Below, one piece after another: positions 38,001 to 49,090 of a stretch of 64,000 nt of DNA. The translations under genes and the position numbers were made by a program. The stretch comes from Anaeramoeba flamelloides (Eukaryota; Metamonada; Anaeramoebidae): assembly GCA_027625915.1 (NCBI GenBank), contig JANTQA010000033.1, positions 4,154,001-4,218,000 of the forward strand. The letters are read 5' to 3'. The notes below the pieces were generated by a model that made no database searches, was not told where the DNA came from, and saw only the letters and a program-made list of their open reading frames with translations. Position 1 is the first letter of the stretch; each line of letters begins with the position of its first letter.

Positions 38001-40317
38001 CACTTTTATAATTATTTGGTCCAGAACGATACATTTTAAGGATATCTTTTGAATTGAGAGATTTACCATAGAATAGAAAATCATATAAATTCCAATAATC
38101 TTTTATTTTCCTTTTTTTCAATAGCATATTTTTTCTGAGAAAATTACCAATGTAGATAATATTATTTTTTTTATGCGAAAAATTTGGATAATTGATCTTT
38201 TTATTTGCAATTAATTTTGTATTTATATATAAAGATAAATTATTTTTGTTATTTAAATCACGAATATTTAAATGATTTATCACAACATAATATTTTTTTT
38301 CCTTTTCAAATTTAAAATCATTGAATTTGATTATATCTTTATTTATTTTCACAAATAAATTGTGTTTAAATAAATAAATTTTAAAATATATTTGCACTTT
38401 GTTTTTGTTTTCTGAAAAACATAAAGTGAATAATGTTATTTCATTGTTATTTGCGGTTTGTATTTGGATCCAAAAAGAAATTGAATAATGTTTTTTTGGT
38501 GGGAAATAATTTGTTTCGAACTGTTGAATGTTTATATTATTATTCGGATTATTACTAAACTTTAAATAGGGTAATTTTTTTTTCGATGACTTGGAAATTG
38601 ATGTTATGGTATTAAATATTGGATTAAACAGATCACGAGAATCAAATAAGAGACTTAAAAATTTATTCATTTCAAGAGAGTGGAAGGAATATTGCCCAAA
38701 AATTGAAATAATTTTTGTGATTTTTTTTTGTATTATTAATGAATACTTCGAGTTTTGTAAATGGAAATTCTTAAAGGAATCAATCAAATATAAAATTGGC
38801 TTTTTATGTGATATCTTTGAAATATTAATTGCTTTTTGTTGATGAATAATAATTTTTAAAATTTTAATTAATTCTAGTTTATTTTTCACAAGATATAGCA
38901 ATTCAAAAATTGTGATAATTGGTTCAATATGTAGAATTCTTTGATTTGTTTCCAATTTATTAAAATATTTTAATTCTCTGGATTCTATGGACAAATCCAA
39001 CAATAAATAAATTATTAATTCACCATTTTTTAATTCAATTAATTTTGAATTTTGAAATTTTTTAGACAAAGAAGGAAAAAATACACTTCTCATTTTATAT
39101 ATAAATAATTCTTTTGAATGCCTCAACCCCTCAATTAATACTTTAATAATAATTTTGATTAATTCAAATTTTTCATTAATTAATTTTGTTCGATTAGTGT
39201 TGCCAATCTGTTCAATAATATTCAAACATGTATTCAAACCATCCTTTTTTATAAAATCTTGAATAACCGTCAAGTCTGTTTGGAATTTTTTATTATAATA
39301 TTGGAAATTTTTGATAGCAAATTGATATGAATTGCTTGACTTCAGAGTAATATATTTTAATAAATTTGAAATATTTTCGTTGGGTATATACCCAGATAAA
39401 AATTCATACAAAATGATTGTTATTTCACTTAATTCAGGATGATATAGAAATAAAATTAAAATACTTTTAAATTTTTTTATAAATTTTTCTTTATACAATT
39501 TCACATTTTTCTTGATAAAAAAAATCGCCAATTTAACTAAAGAATAATATAACTTTAATTTATTTTCATCAAATTCTTGATTTTCAGTAGAATTTAAGAT
39601 TCTTGAAATGGATAAATTCTTTTTAAATTTAAATTTATTCTTATTAATTGCTCCTTTCTCCATTGTAATATCATCATCTTTTTCAATATCTATGCCCCCC
39701 ACTTTTTCACATTTATATTTAATACCATTGTTATTAATATTACTAGAATTGCTACATATAATTCTTCCAAATGCATCATTGATTTGGATTTTGGAAATGA
39801 TGTCTTTTTCAATTTTTCTGAAATATTCAAAAAGAAAAATCTTAAAATTTTTTTCAATTAATTTAAATATTTCTTTTTTCATCTGTAATACTTGATAAAA
39901 AAAATTAAATACTTTTACTTGTGTTATATCTGAAAACCTTTTTTCATAAGAAAATCTAAATAATAAATCAAAGATTTCTTGTGGTAAAAAATGCTTATCA
40001 GAGGAATATATAATATTTTCAAAACATGAAATTATTGTTGCAATTATATCATTTCCAAATTGATCAATGTTTATTAATAATTCTTCCCAGAAATTTTTTG
40101 GGATGAAAAAATAATTATATTTATGTGATAAACAAAATTCAATAATTTTTTGAAAAATAGTATTTTTTATAAAATTCAATTTTCCATTATTATTAATATT
40201 ATCATGATCATTATTTTTGTTATTGTTAATAGTATGATTATTATGTTTATTATTAGTATTAGTATTAGTATTCTGATTTTTATTCAGATCCTGATTTTTA
40301 TTATTCTGGTTATTGTT

Positions 40318-40409
<92 letters not shown>

Positions 40410-41167
40410 GATCATTATTATTTTTATTATTTTTAATATTATTATTGCAATTATTTAATAAAGATAATCTTAAAAATAATTTATGGAATAACATGAATAC
40501 GGGGATATTTCTTAAAATTAAATTATTATTTTTGTTACCCTTTTTTGTATTTTTTCGTAAACATTCATTAATTTTTTTTAAAGTGCCTTTATTTTTGATG
40601 ACATAAACAATTTTTGGATTTTTTCCCAAAAAAGCTAACCTGGAGATTTTTTCAAAGCAAGTGATTATTAAATATTGATTTAATTCACAGTTGTGGATAT
40701 AATTTATTAAAGGATCAATCAATTTTAAATATCCATTTGTTTTTTGAAATTCTTCAAATAATGTTGCCTTGATTTTCCATGATAATGTAATTAAATCTAT
40801 TAAGACTAGATAACTATATAACATACGATCACTTTTTGAATACCAATAAATATTTTGAGTAAATATTTTTAATATATTTTTATCCTTTGAATAATCTATA
40901 ATTTCATATAAATTGGTTGAAAAGATTTTTATAAATAATTGTGTAGTTTTTTTAACACAAACCAATTTGAGTTTTTGTTTGGATTTATTCTTTGTTATTA
41001 CTTGAACGTTTGATTCTTGCAACGTTTTATAAATCATCGTGTTTGTTTTAATTGATGTTGTCTGTATATTTTTTGTTTTTAAAATGATATGATAATAATA
41101 TTTTAATGTGTCACTTTTAATCAAGTATTTAACACACGCTTTGAAATTGAATAATATTGTTAAAATT
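29040..41167 (-). CDS. Giant BEACH-WD40-FYVE protein (Alfy/LvsA type)
   Basis: Trafficking or autophagy scaffold. Four exons on the minus strand total 3,520 residues here: 41167-37925, 37728-32490, 32380-32203 and 30940-29040. Phases match at all three joins, although the first donor (GTTAAA) is weak. The order is: helical repeats with [18 protein letters not shown]; a long poly-Asn tract; a ConA/LamG-like domain ([12 protein letters not shown] ... YIGNFL); a conserved [14 protein letters not shown]; a low-complexity acidic middle; a PH-BEACH domain; then BEACH ([65 protein letters not shown]). WD repeats follow ([24 protein letters not shown]), then a C-terminal C4-type zinc finger (CNFC ... 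CINC ... CNSC ... CEDC). That finger lacks the full RHHCR signature of FYVE, so phosphoinositide binding is uncertain. There is no start codon in the first exon listed; a likely N-terminal exon lies at 45507-45006. Confidence 0.92.
30941..32202 (-). other. 1.26-kb intron inside the BEACH domain
   Basis: The donor GTTTGT at 32202 and acceptor AAAATAG at 30941 split the codon for the first Gly of [13 protein letters not shown], which exactly restores the BEACH consensus. The other two introns are 109 and 196 nt. Its sequence is plain AT-rich DNA; I recognise no element in it. Confidence 0.85.
40318..40388 (-). repeat. Trinucleotide tract coding for poly-Asn
   Basis: On the plus strand a run of GTT units (from about 40318) changes abruptly to a run of ATT units (to about 40388). 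On the coding strand this is AAT repeats then AAC repeats, encoding one uninterrupted poly-Asn tract in the N-terminal third of the BEACH protein. The switch of synonymous codon partway suggests two separate slippage expansions or selection for asparagine. Confidence 0.85.
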
Positions 41168-41599
41168 CTATAAACATAATGAATTAATTGAATAATAACT
41201 TTAGATATTATTAATTAGAAAAAGTTTTTTATTTTTGTTTGTTTTTCAAAAAATTAGTATTTAATTTTTTTATTTTTTTTTTTTTTTAAATTTTTATTGA
41301 AAAGGATAATAAAACAGGAATTTATTTATTTATTTATTTTTTTTGAATTACTTCATTTCTTATCTTTAATTTATGAATAACTAAAACTAATTTTTAAACA
41401 AATCTTTTTTGAAAGGTTATTTCTTTATCCAAAGAGTCTTTTATTTTTTTTTGATAGATCCTCTTTTGAAAATTTAGAATAAATTTTAGCATTGAGTATA
41501 GCCACAGGCAAAGAAAATTTTGAAATTCAATTATATTTCTTTGAAAAAATAATATAAAACTCATTACCAAATTTAAATCCCTGGTCTAGTCACTAGATA

Positions 41600-42211
41600 A
41601 GTGTAAACAGAATGTCTCTATTTTGGGAGTTTATTTGATCAAAATTAATTTTTCTAAACTACAAATGTCATATCCGGTGCAAAGTATGATAAAAAACTTT
41701 ATTTAAGAATAGAGTTTTTTGTTGAGAACCGGTATGGGCCAGTGGCAACACAGCCTAGTGTACAATCCAAAGGCCGGGGTTCTATTCCCTTAACCATTAT
41801 TTCTTATTGTTTACCAATTTCTCAAATAGCCACTACGGTGTAATTTTAATTAAAAATCGGGCTTATGCTTCTTAGAACCACTAATTCTTTGAGGAAATCG
41901 TTTGACCTAATTGAATCTTTTTGACTATTATAAAACTGAACGGAATTGGAACAAAATCCCTCTCAATTTATGGAGCGGATCCGATTTTTGGGAGAAATGA
42001 CCAGCTCTCACTTGGTTCAACAATATCTCTAATTCAAATTAGGGATTCGGGCAAACAGGTGGACTTTTAGTACCCACTCTTTAATGGAAAAAAAAAAAAA
42101 AAAAGAATAGAGTTTTTTTGTCACGCTTCGTAGCGGATATGACATTAGTATTTTCTTCTAAAAATTAATTTTGATCAAAATACTCAAAATAAAACTAAAG
42201 ATTTACACTTG
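41600..42211. mobile_element. Inverted-repeat DNA element carrying a nested SINE
   Basis: Excluding the SINE, the two halves are inverted copies. The left AAGTGTAAA...TTTTGGGAGTTTATTTGATCAAAATTAATTTTT...AATGTCATATCCG pairs with the complement of the right, AAGTGTAAATC...TTTTGAGTATTTTGATCAAAATTAATTTTT...AATGTCATATCCG. The arms are about 100 bp at roughly 80 per cent identity by eye. No target duplication is clear at the outer ends. The SINE at 41721-42102 sits near the centre, so the DNA element is the older of the two. Confidence 0.7.
41705..42118 (+). mobile_element. tRNA-derived SINE with poly(A) tail and 16-bp target duplication
   Basis: The SINE body is 41721-42102. Its 5' part resembles a tRNA gene: an A-box-like TGGGCCAGTGG at 41735-41745 and a near-perfect B box GGTTCTATTCC at 41778-41788, 32 nt apart, as in RNA polymerase III promoters. 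A body of about 300 bp follows, then a run of about 15 A. The 16-bp sequence AAGAATAGAGTTTTTT flanks it exactly at 41705-41720 and 42103-42118, the mark of LINE-mediated insertion. The perfect duplication suggests a fairly recent insertion. The poly(A) tail is shared with the LINE relics of this window, which makes that LINE family a possible donor of its enzymes. Confidence 0.8.
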
Positions 42212-42439
42212 TGTTTATTGAAGATTAAATATAGAAGAATTTTTTATTTTTAAGCTTGGTATTTTAAAAGTATTTATCTTAATCTCAAAATAAGTAGAGA
42301 TTTTCTTTTTTTTTTCTTTTTTTTTTTTTTTTTTTTTTTTGGGGGGGGTGCTATTTGTAATAATACACTTTTTTAACTTAAATTTCACTTTCAAGTAACT
42401 AGTGAAAACAAGTAAAAGTCTCAAATTAAACTATATTAA

Positions 42440-43110
42440 TACTGATAAATTCCATAAAATCTTTGAAAATTTTTGCTCCATTTTTCCGTTTTGGAAATGT
42501 ACTAACCTCGGCTTTGAATAAACCATTTTATTTGTTTGGATATGGTTTAACTCTGCTAAAGTAGTTGGTCTTCAAAATTTTATTTTTTAATGGACTGTTT
42601 CGAAAGTAGAGTTATAAGATTTTTTAAAAGGAAAAATTTAACAAAAAATATTTTGCTTTTTTTTTTTTTGAATTTATCATTATCAAACTTAAATTATATG
42701 AGTATCCCATAGTTCAAATATTCCCAAAATAATCTATTAGCAAAATAGTACCAAAGTTGATCTTATCAATTTAAAGTGATCCTTTAATTAGTAAAAAATC
42801 TAACAAATTTTGAAAAAAATCTTATATTTCAAGGTAAAAATTTAAAGGTTGAAACATCAATATTCAGAGTTTAAAAATGAAAAATATCTTTCTTAAAATA
42901 GTCCCTAAAATTTTCGATTGGTTGTTATAAATTTATATTGGTTGCTATAAAATTCAATTTTTTTAAACAATTAAATAATTAAAGAAAAGAGTATTTCAAT
43001 AAATTATTTCTGAAATATTGGAAATATATCTAGGTTACAATTAGACTTTATAAAAAGGAAATAAAACCAATTAATTTTTAGTTTTATATGTTGATAATTA
43101 TTTAGTAAGT
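42440..43110. repeat. Dispersed repeat copy (family of the 14.6-kb and 47.7-49.1-kb elements)
   Basis: Blocks here recur in the same order at 47690-49090: the segment around ACCTCGGCTTTGAATAAACC (compare ACCTCGCTTTGAACAAAG), TTTGAATTTATCATTATC, AAATTTAAAGGTTGA.. with ATATTCAGA, and the end TTATTTCTGAAAT.TTGG ... TATGTTGATAATTATT. The middle block also matches the 14632-15382 element in inverted orientation. A pure poly(A) run follows at about 43113-43140. There is no coding capacity. Confidence 0.5.
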
Positions 43111-43288
43111 CTCAAAAAAAAAAAAAAAAAAAAAAAAAAAATTCAAAATGAAGATTTACTCCAATCATTAAGCTACAACTCTATAAAGGGAAATAAAAAT
43201 ATAAAAAAGATTTGATTGAAAAATTCCATTGAGTAAATTTTTTTCAGAGTGTTCTTTTATTTGAAACATTTTTTTTTGGAAAGTTGCC

Positions 43289-43483
43289 TTCAGTTCCGTT
43301 TTTAAGATATTAACTTTGAACGAAATTTAAGGCACAACAAAAATCCCAAATTAAGGCACAAAATTCAAATTCTAGTAAAATAATTTTTGTAAAAAAAAAT
43401 TCCAAAAAATATGCTTTAATTTGAGATTTTTTTTGTGTTTTAAATTTCTTTGAAAGTTTGTGCCTTAAAATTGAAACCAACTG
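43289..43483. mobile_element. TA-type palindromic MITE, copy 1
   Basis: A decayed copy of the palindrome family best seen at 63300-63497. The words GAACGAAATTTAAGGCACAA and AAATTAAGGCACAAAATTC lie in the left arm and GAAAGTTTGTGCCTTAAAA in the right arm. The right end ACCAACTG is followed by TA (43484-43485). Two of the three TTAAGGCACAA words per arm are intact on the left. Confidence 0.7.
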
Positions 43484-43959
43484 TAAAGGAAAATTTTGTT
43501 CAATTTATTTAAAAATTAATAGTTATAAAGGAGTTTGTTTATAACATTTAATTAAATCTATGTGAAAATAAGTACTCTTCATGACCTTTTGGAAAAAAAA
43601 ATGAATAAGAGTGATCAGCCCCATAAACTTTTTAACTACATGCTATAGAATGTTTTCTTGTTCTTTGCTTTCAAATCAGTTAAAAAATTTAAGAATTTCT
43701 TCAAGTAAAAAGGACTACGTTCCCGCCCCGGAGGTGGTTGAGTTCTTATGTTATTTTACATTAACTTCTCAAAAAGAATTTTCACTCTGAAGAAAAAATT
43801 ACAAAAAAATTACTAAATTCCAAAGTTAAAACCAACACAAAACAAAAAAATGTCATTTAAAGGGATTTTCAAGTAAAAGTTCAAATTTCTTGAAAATAAT
43901 TTAAAGCTTGTAAAAATAACTCTAAAAAATATTTAAACCATTCATAAGAAATTTTTTTG

Positions 43960-44080
43960 TATTTCATGATTTGAAATGGAAATTCTGAAATATTAAAATC
44001 AAAATTTGGTAGGATCATGAAAGGGTAAAAGAAGGTAAAAATTGTTGGAATTGTGAAAATATACCAATTTTTTTGAAAAA
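43960..44080 (-). repeat. Dispersed repeat shared with the window's right edge
   Basis: In complement this reads ATTTTCACAATTCCAACAAT, then CAAATTTTGATTTTAATAT and TTCAGAATTTCCATT. Nearly the same order and words occur at about 63897-64000 on the plus strand. It is therefore a repeat rather than an exon, although an open frame crosses it. Confidence 0.5.
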
Positions 44081-45005
44081 GAAATTCTCTGTGGATAAAT
44101 TTAACTGACATTATGGAACTATTTCAAGAGTGTTTTTATCATTCACTTCACTTTGTTCACCTGAAAACATAGTCCTTAAAAAGTTGAAAAGATTATTTTT
44201 AATTTATTAATTTAGAAGGTCTAAATTTTTGTTTTATCGTCTTTAGTAGGTACCTTAAGCATTTTGAAACAATTGTAACATATCATTTTGAAAAAGGTCT
44301 ATCAAAGTTATTTAACTGTTTTAGGGATAAAGACATTTTCGAAAAGTGTGATCAAAAAAGTTTATAAAAAAGAACACCTAAAAATAGCTCAACAGATGTA
44401 TGTACTCAATTTTAGTGATACAACTGTTTGAAAAAAATTAAGGGCTCAAATGTTTTAAATGTGGGGCTTCGAACTGTATAACTCGCCACGTTTTAAGCCT
44501 TTTTAGTAACACCTATAAAAGGTTTTGAACTTTTTTGAAAACAGTTGTACTCTTTTACAATTTGAATTTTCACACTTTTGTAAAATGACGATATTAGTTC
44601 AAAACAATTGAACAGTATTAAGGTTAAAGACTTTACCAAAAATTCTGAGATCTTGAATTAGAATAACTAAATTCCCATTTCGAAAAATTAATTTTTTTAA
44701 AGTGAAAAGGGGTTTAGTTTTTAAAAAAGTATTGCTTTTAAATTTTTTCATATTTGTGTATAAACGACAACCGAAACTCCTTTTTTGTTTGCTTTCTGAA
44801 ACGATCTTATTTAAATTTCAGTCAAGATCAATTCAAAAAAATAATAATGAAAGTACAAAGACAAGTTTTTGAAAAATATCCAAACAAACTTTCAAAATTA
44901 TTTGTTTGGATTTCGAAAGGAATATTTTAAAATAATAAGAAACTGAACATATGGGCTCCAAAGAAAAATTAACCCCAAAAAAGAAAAGAAAAAAACAATT
45001 CATAC

Positions 45006-45507
45006 GATCTTGATATTTATCAATTTTTTTTCCCTTGTATTTGGATAAGAGGAAAAAAAGGTGAGTAAGAGACTGGGCAACCTTTGTTTGTGAATAGCTT
45101 GTAATATTTTGGTAATTTCCCAACAGTTTAATATAAAACATCAACAGATCAGCAAATGGGAAACTCAAAGATTCGTGCAAGGTTGTTACTATTTTTTCAT
45201 CAATTACGCCCCACGTAGATGATTTGATTAATAAAAAATCTATGTGTTTGTTAATGTTGACTTCAAAGACTTGTGTTATTGATCGACCAAGATCTTTGGA
45301 GATACATGATTTCTCGATTTCGTCAGATATTTCGTTAAGGATGGACATTAACTCTAGAAAGTGTTCCGTTTTCGTTTCTTGTGATTTACTACGTTTGTAT
45401 TTTTTTAGAGTCTCTTTCAGAATTGTTTTAAAATCTTTGTTAGTTTTTGATTTGGTAAAATCAAAAACATTATTTGTTGATTGCTTTATAAAATTATTTT
45501 TTTTCAT
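45006..45507 (-). CDS. Probable N-terminal exon of the BEACH gene
   Basis: It opens with a true ATG and is open for 167 codons to a GTATGA donor at 45005. A lysine-rich start of about 45 residues leads into helical sequence (HFLELMSILNEISDEIEKSC ... TLHESLSFPFADLLMFYIKLL ... AQSLTHLFFLLSKYKG). The arrangement resembles the N-terminus of Alfy/WDFY3, where a similar TMSxPxxLVKCLYLFF segment is followed by a VQILVKLC helix, and the strand is that of the BEACH exons 3.8 kb downstream. Its end phase (1 nt) does not fit the next known exon (needs 2 nt), so at least one exon is unseen between them. The alternative is an independent short gene of unknown function. Confidence 0.5.
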
Positions 45508-47115
45508 TCTCAGAGAAGTTAAAAATAATTTGTTGTTGTAAAAAAAAAAAGATTAGGTAACTCTTCGAAACAAAAGAATTTTAAAAAAAATAATTCTGAC
45601 TGTCAAAAAATATATTTTTAGATCAAAGTGAATTGTCTTCTAGTTTCTCAAATATGTTAGTGTTTGATCATTTTATCTTTAAAATTATTGATTTAAAATA
45701 AGAGAAATTTTTTGAAAAACGCTTTTTTTTTATTTTGACCAAAGCAAAATTATTGTCTATCTAATATCCAAGAGAGCATTTAATTCCATTATTGGGTTGA
45801 TCTAGATTCTAACAAAGGTTTTTGGGTTCAATTTAAAAACACAATTTGTTTTAATAAGGAATTGCTCAATTATTTTCCATAACATTCGCGAAAATAAATC
45901 TTTCTCAAGTTTTCTTGACCAAAATCCTATTAAGAACCCAAGAAAGTAATCATTTATTAGTCATATCAATTCAGAGTCAGTTAGTGGAATGAATAGTAAC
46001 AATTCATCTTCAATTTAAATTTTAAAAAAAATTTTGATTTCTCCCAACAAACAATGTCTTTTATTAATCAAAACTTTGAGTTTTACAAACTTTCAAATAA
46101 TTTCATACAATTTCAAATCCTTGAAAACATTTAGAACGGTAGAGTATTGTTAAAGGGCAATGCTTTGAAAAAGTCTGGAGATCTTTTAGAGGATTTTATC
46201 ACTTTGATCAACCCAAATTTCAAAATTCTATTTTATTGATTTTTTTTCAAATTTATGGTCACACATACAATTCTAAAACACACGGCAATCACTAAACAAA
46301 TATTATTTACAAAACTTAACAATGTCACATTTTCAATAAAATTTCAAAAAGAAAATTAAATTGGATATTAAACAGATCGAAACATCTATTGGAAAAAAAT
46401 GAGTCTGTAAAGTTTATACTGAGTGTTAAAAAAACAGGCTTAAAACTTGATGAGTTAGATAGTTCAAAGTCTCACTTTTTTCAAACAGCTTTTAAGCATT
46501 GCTATTAATTTTTTTTTTTCAAGATCATTACATTCTAAGTACAAAGGTTTTAAGTATTGAGCTGATACTCGGAAAAAAAAAACATCACAATACTAAATCA
46601 CTAAAATTTATAAAGCAGCATCTATTATAAAGTTGGGGTAAGGGTATATATTGGTTGAGAAAGTTTTGTCTATTAGTATTTTTAGAATTTCGGAATAAAA
46701 ACCCAAATTCTTGATACAATTGTTGTAACTATCTTGTTTTTTTTAAGGGACTACACGATCAAGAAAAAATTTTTTCAAAAAAAAATCAAATATTTACTAA
46801 TTTTACCCTTTTTACTAACTTCAATTAGAATATAAACTATTGGTTAATAAAGGATCTTTGATCAAAAAATATTTTTAAAGATATGTTACAATTTAAATTG
46901 GAAAATCCAATTCTCCAGGTTCTATTAATATTTTTTTTCAATTTAATAGTAAAAAATTTGAAAACTTTTTTCTTCACAGATAAGAGGTCATTTTATAATA
47001 CTTTAAAAGTATTTTAAATCTAATGAATATATTTCAAATAGGGAACTAATCATTTGGACTATTAAAGAATAATTTAATGTTTTAAATTGGAAAAAATATT
47101 TTTTCTTTGATTTTC

Positions 47116-47201
47116 CGTTAGGTTTTTTTAAATTTTTGAAATAAACAGAAAATTTAAGAAATTTTCGGTTTATTCCAAAAAGTAAAAACAACCTAGGAAA
47201 C
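47116..47201. repeat. Nested-palindrome repeat (GTTCTAGG family), fragment
   Basis: GTTAGGTTTTTTT, GAAATAAACAGAAAATTTAA and AACCTAGGAAAC occur within 86 bp. The two AAATTTAAGAAATTTTC-type halves fold on each other, as in the copies at 1.8 and 60.85 kb. Confidence 0.6.
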
Positions 47202-47689
47202 TCACAATATTTATTATCAGTTATTTTTTTTCTGTTTTTGAGTTTTTTTAAATGAGTAGAGTATTTTCAAAACTATTAATTATTATCTCTTCAAAAAAAT
47301 ATCCTAAAGTTGAGTTTAAAGAAAATTCATTGTCACATCCATTGAAAATTTTTTACCCCAAAATAGACCTTTTTTTCTAGACTAGAGACTTTTCAAAATC
47401 GTGGTACTATTGAAAACAATAAATACAATAGCCTCAAGAAGTTTAAGAACTGGAATGTTGGTTATATTGTGAATAAGCTCAATTAAAAAGTATGAAATGA
47501 TAATTGCAATTGTAGTTTTGTCTAACTTTTTTTTTTCATTTTTATTTTTTCATACTAGTGTAGTCTCAATTATTTTTTTTTTGACCAATTTCTAAATAAG
47601 GTTCTTTTACAGAGAAATTTGTTTAATATTGAAAATAAACAGGGTATTTTAAATCAAAGTAATTTGCAACAAATTTTTTCAATCTATAC

Positions 47690-49090
47690 TGATAAATTCA
47701 CAAAAAAGTTAAAAAATTTTTATTTCAATTTCCCTTTTTCCAAGAATTTTACCTCGCTTTGAACAAAGAATTTATTGGATTGATTGCAAAGAAAGTTTGA
47801 AAACTCAATTGATCTTGAAAATTTCTTTGTTATGAAATGTTTTGAAAATTGGAGTTACCAAAATTTTGTAAAAGGGAAATTGAAATAAAAAGTTTTTAAC
47901 ATTTTTTTTGAATTTATTATCATTATTAAATTTAGGTAAAAAAATTTAATAGAGACTAGTCCATAAAAAGAAAATCTTCAATGATAAAGAAGAAATAACC
48001 CTTTAGCTACAAAATTGTTATTAAATCTTCAAAGCCTTAATGTTTTCAACTCTATTGTATTAAAATATACAGTAAAAAACTAGATTAATATATTAGATCT
48101 TTCTGTGTTATAAATAACCTATATCAATACCCGTTAACCCATTCCAACAATTTAATCCATTTTTTTTTTTTTTTTCAGACTTGGGTATTTCAAGATAAAA
48201 ATTCATACTCACAAACTCTTGGTTCAGATTCAAATTGACTTGTGAGGTTAGATCTTAAAATTAATCTAAATTCTTAAAAATATTATTGTTTTTGTTTCGA
48301 AAATTGTTACTTACAATTTTTATGGAATAAAAGTATTTTTTTTTTTGTAAAAAAGTGACAAAAGAAAAATTTCTTCACAGTTACAATATTTATATTAAGA
48401 TCAAACCAGTATTTAGAATAAGATATCAAAAACTATTTTTTTTTTTTCATTTTTTTTGTAAAAAATCATTCTTGCTTTACTCATTATTCAGTAACTAGAG
48501 AATTCTTTTTTCATATTATTTTAAAAACCCTATTTATTATTTATAGGTTTTTATCATTCTACAGGTATGCTTCTTTTATTTCATCTTGGACCAATATTTT
48601 ATAAATAAGTTGAATTCTTTTGCTGAATTATCCTCTGCTAAGGAGAAGTCTTAGATTTAGTATGTTGTTATAGGATTTAACCACATTAGTGGGTGGTAGT
48701 TTAATGTGTCTAAAAAATCAATCAGTAAATTAATACTATTTTTTGATCCTCTTCTTCTAAAAAAGATAATTTTAATGAAAAAAAAACCCTAAATATTTCA
48801 AAAATAAATCTTTACTTTGGAAAAATTTAAAAATTGAATTATAAATATTCAGACTTCAAAATTGTATAATATATTGCTAAAATTTGTTGCGAAATGTAGA
48901 TTTTTTGTCATAAAATTAAATCATTTTTTAAAAATTAAATAATTATTTGAAGATTATTTTCATAAATTATTTCTGAAATCTTGGAATTATATTGATGTTA
49001 CAATTATCTTTTTCAAAAGCAAACAAAACAAATCAGTCTTTGGTTTTTTATGTTGATAATTATTCATTTAATCTTAAAATTAAAAAACGG
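47690..49090. repeat. Dispersed repeat copy, longer than its 42.4-kb partner
   Basis: It aligns block by block with 42440-43110 but is about twice as long, because other sequence, including the arm at 48105-48280, lies in the middle. Its end at about 48960-49080 (TTATTTCTGAAATCTTGG, TATGTTGATAATTATT) matches 43005-43107. Confidence 0.5.

Larger units (their letters stand above)
41168..45005. other. Repeat-filled gap upstream of the BEACH exons (possible intron)
   Basis: If the exon at 45507-45006 belongs to the BEACH gene, this is intronic. It holds the nested SINE and inverted-repeat element (41600-42211), the palindromic MITE (43289-43483) and copies of dispersed repeats at 42440-43110 and 43960-44080. 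By comparison with Alfy, one exon of about 45 residues should lie here. I could not find it. The open stretch at 43881-44111 (-) overlaps a dispersed repeat and is not accepted as that exon. Confidence 0.5.

Noticed and set aside
40150-40458. Plus-strand poly-Ile/Val open stretch
   Set aside because: It is the complement of the poly-Asn microsatellite in the BEACH gene.
43881-44111. Candidate missing exon of the BEACH gene (minus strand)
   Set aside because: It overlaps a dispersed repeat also present at the window's right edge, and its acceptor phase does not fit the preceding exon.
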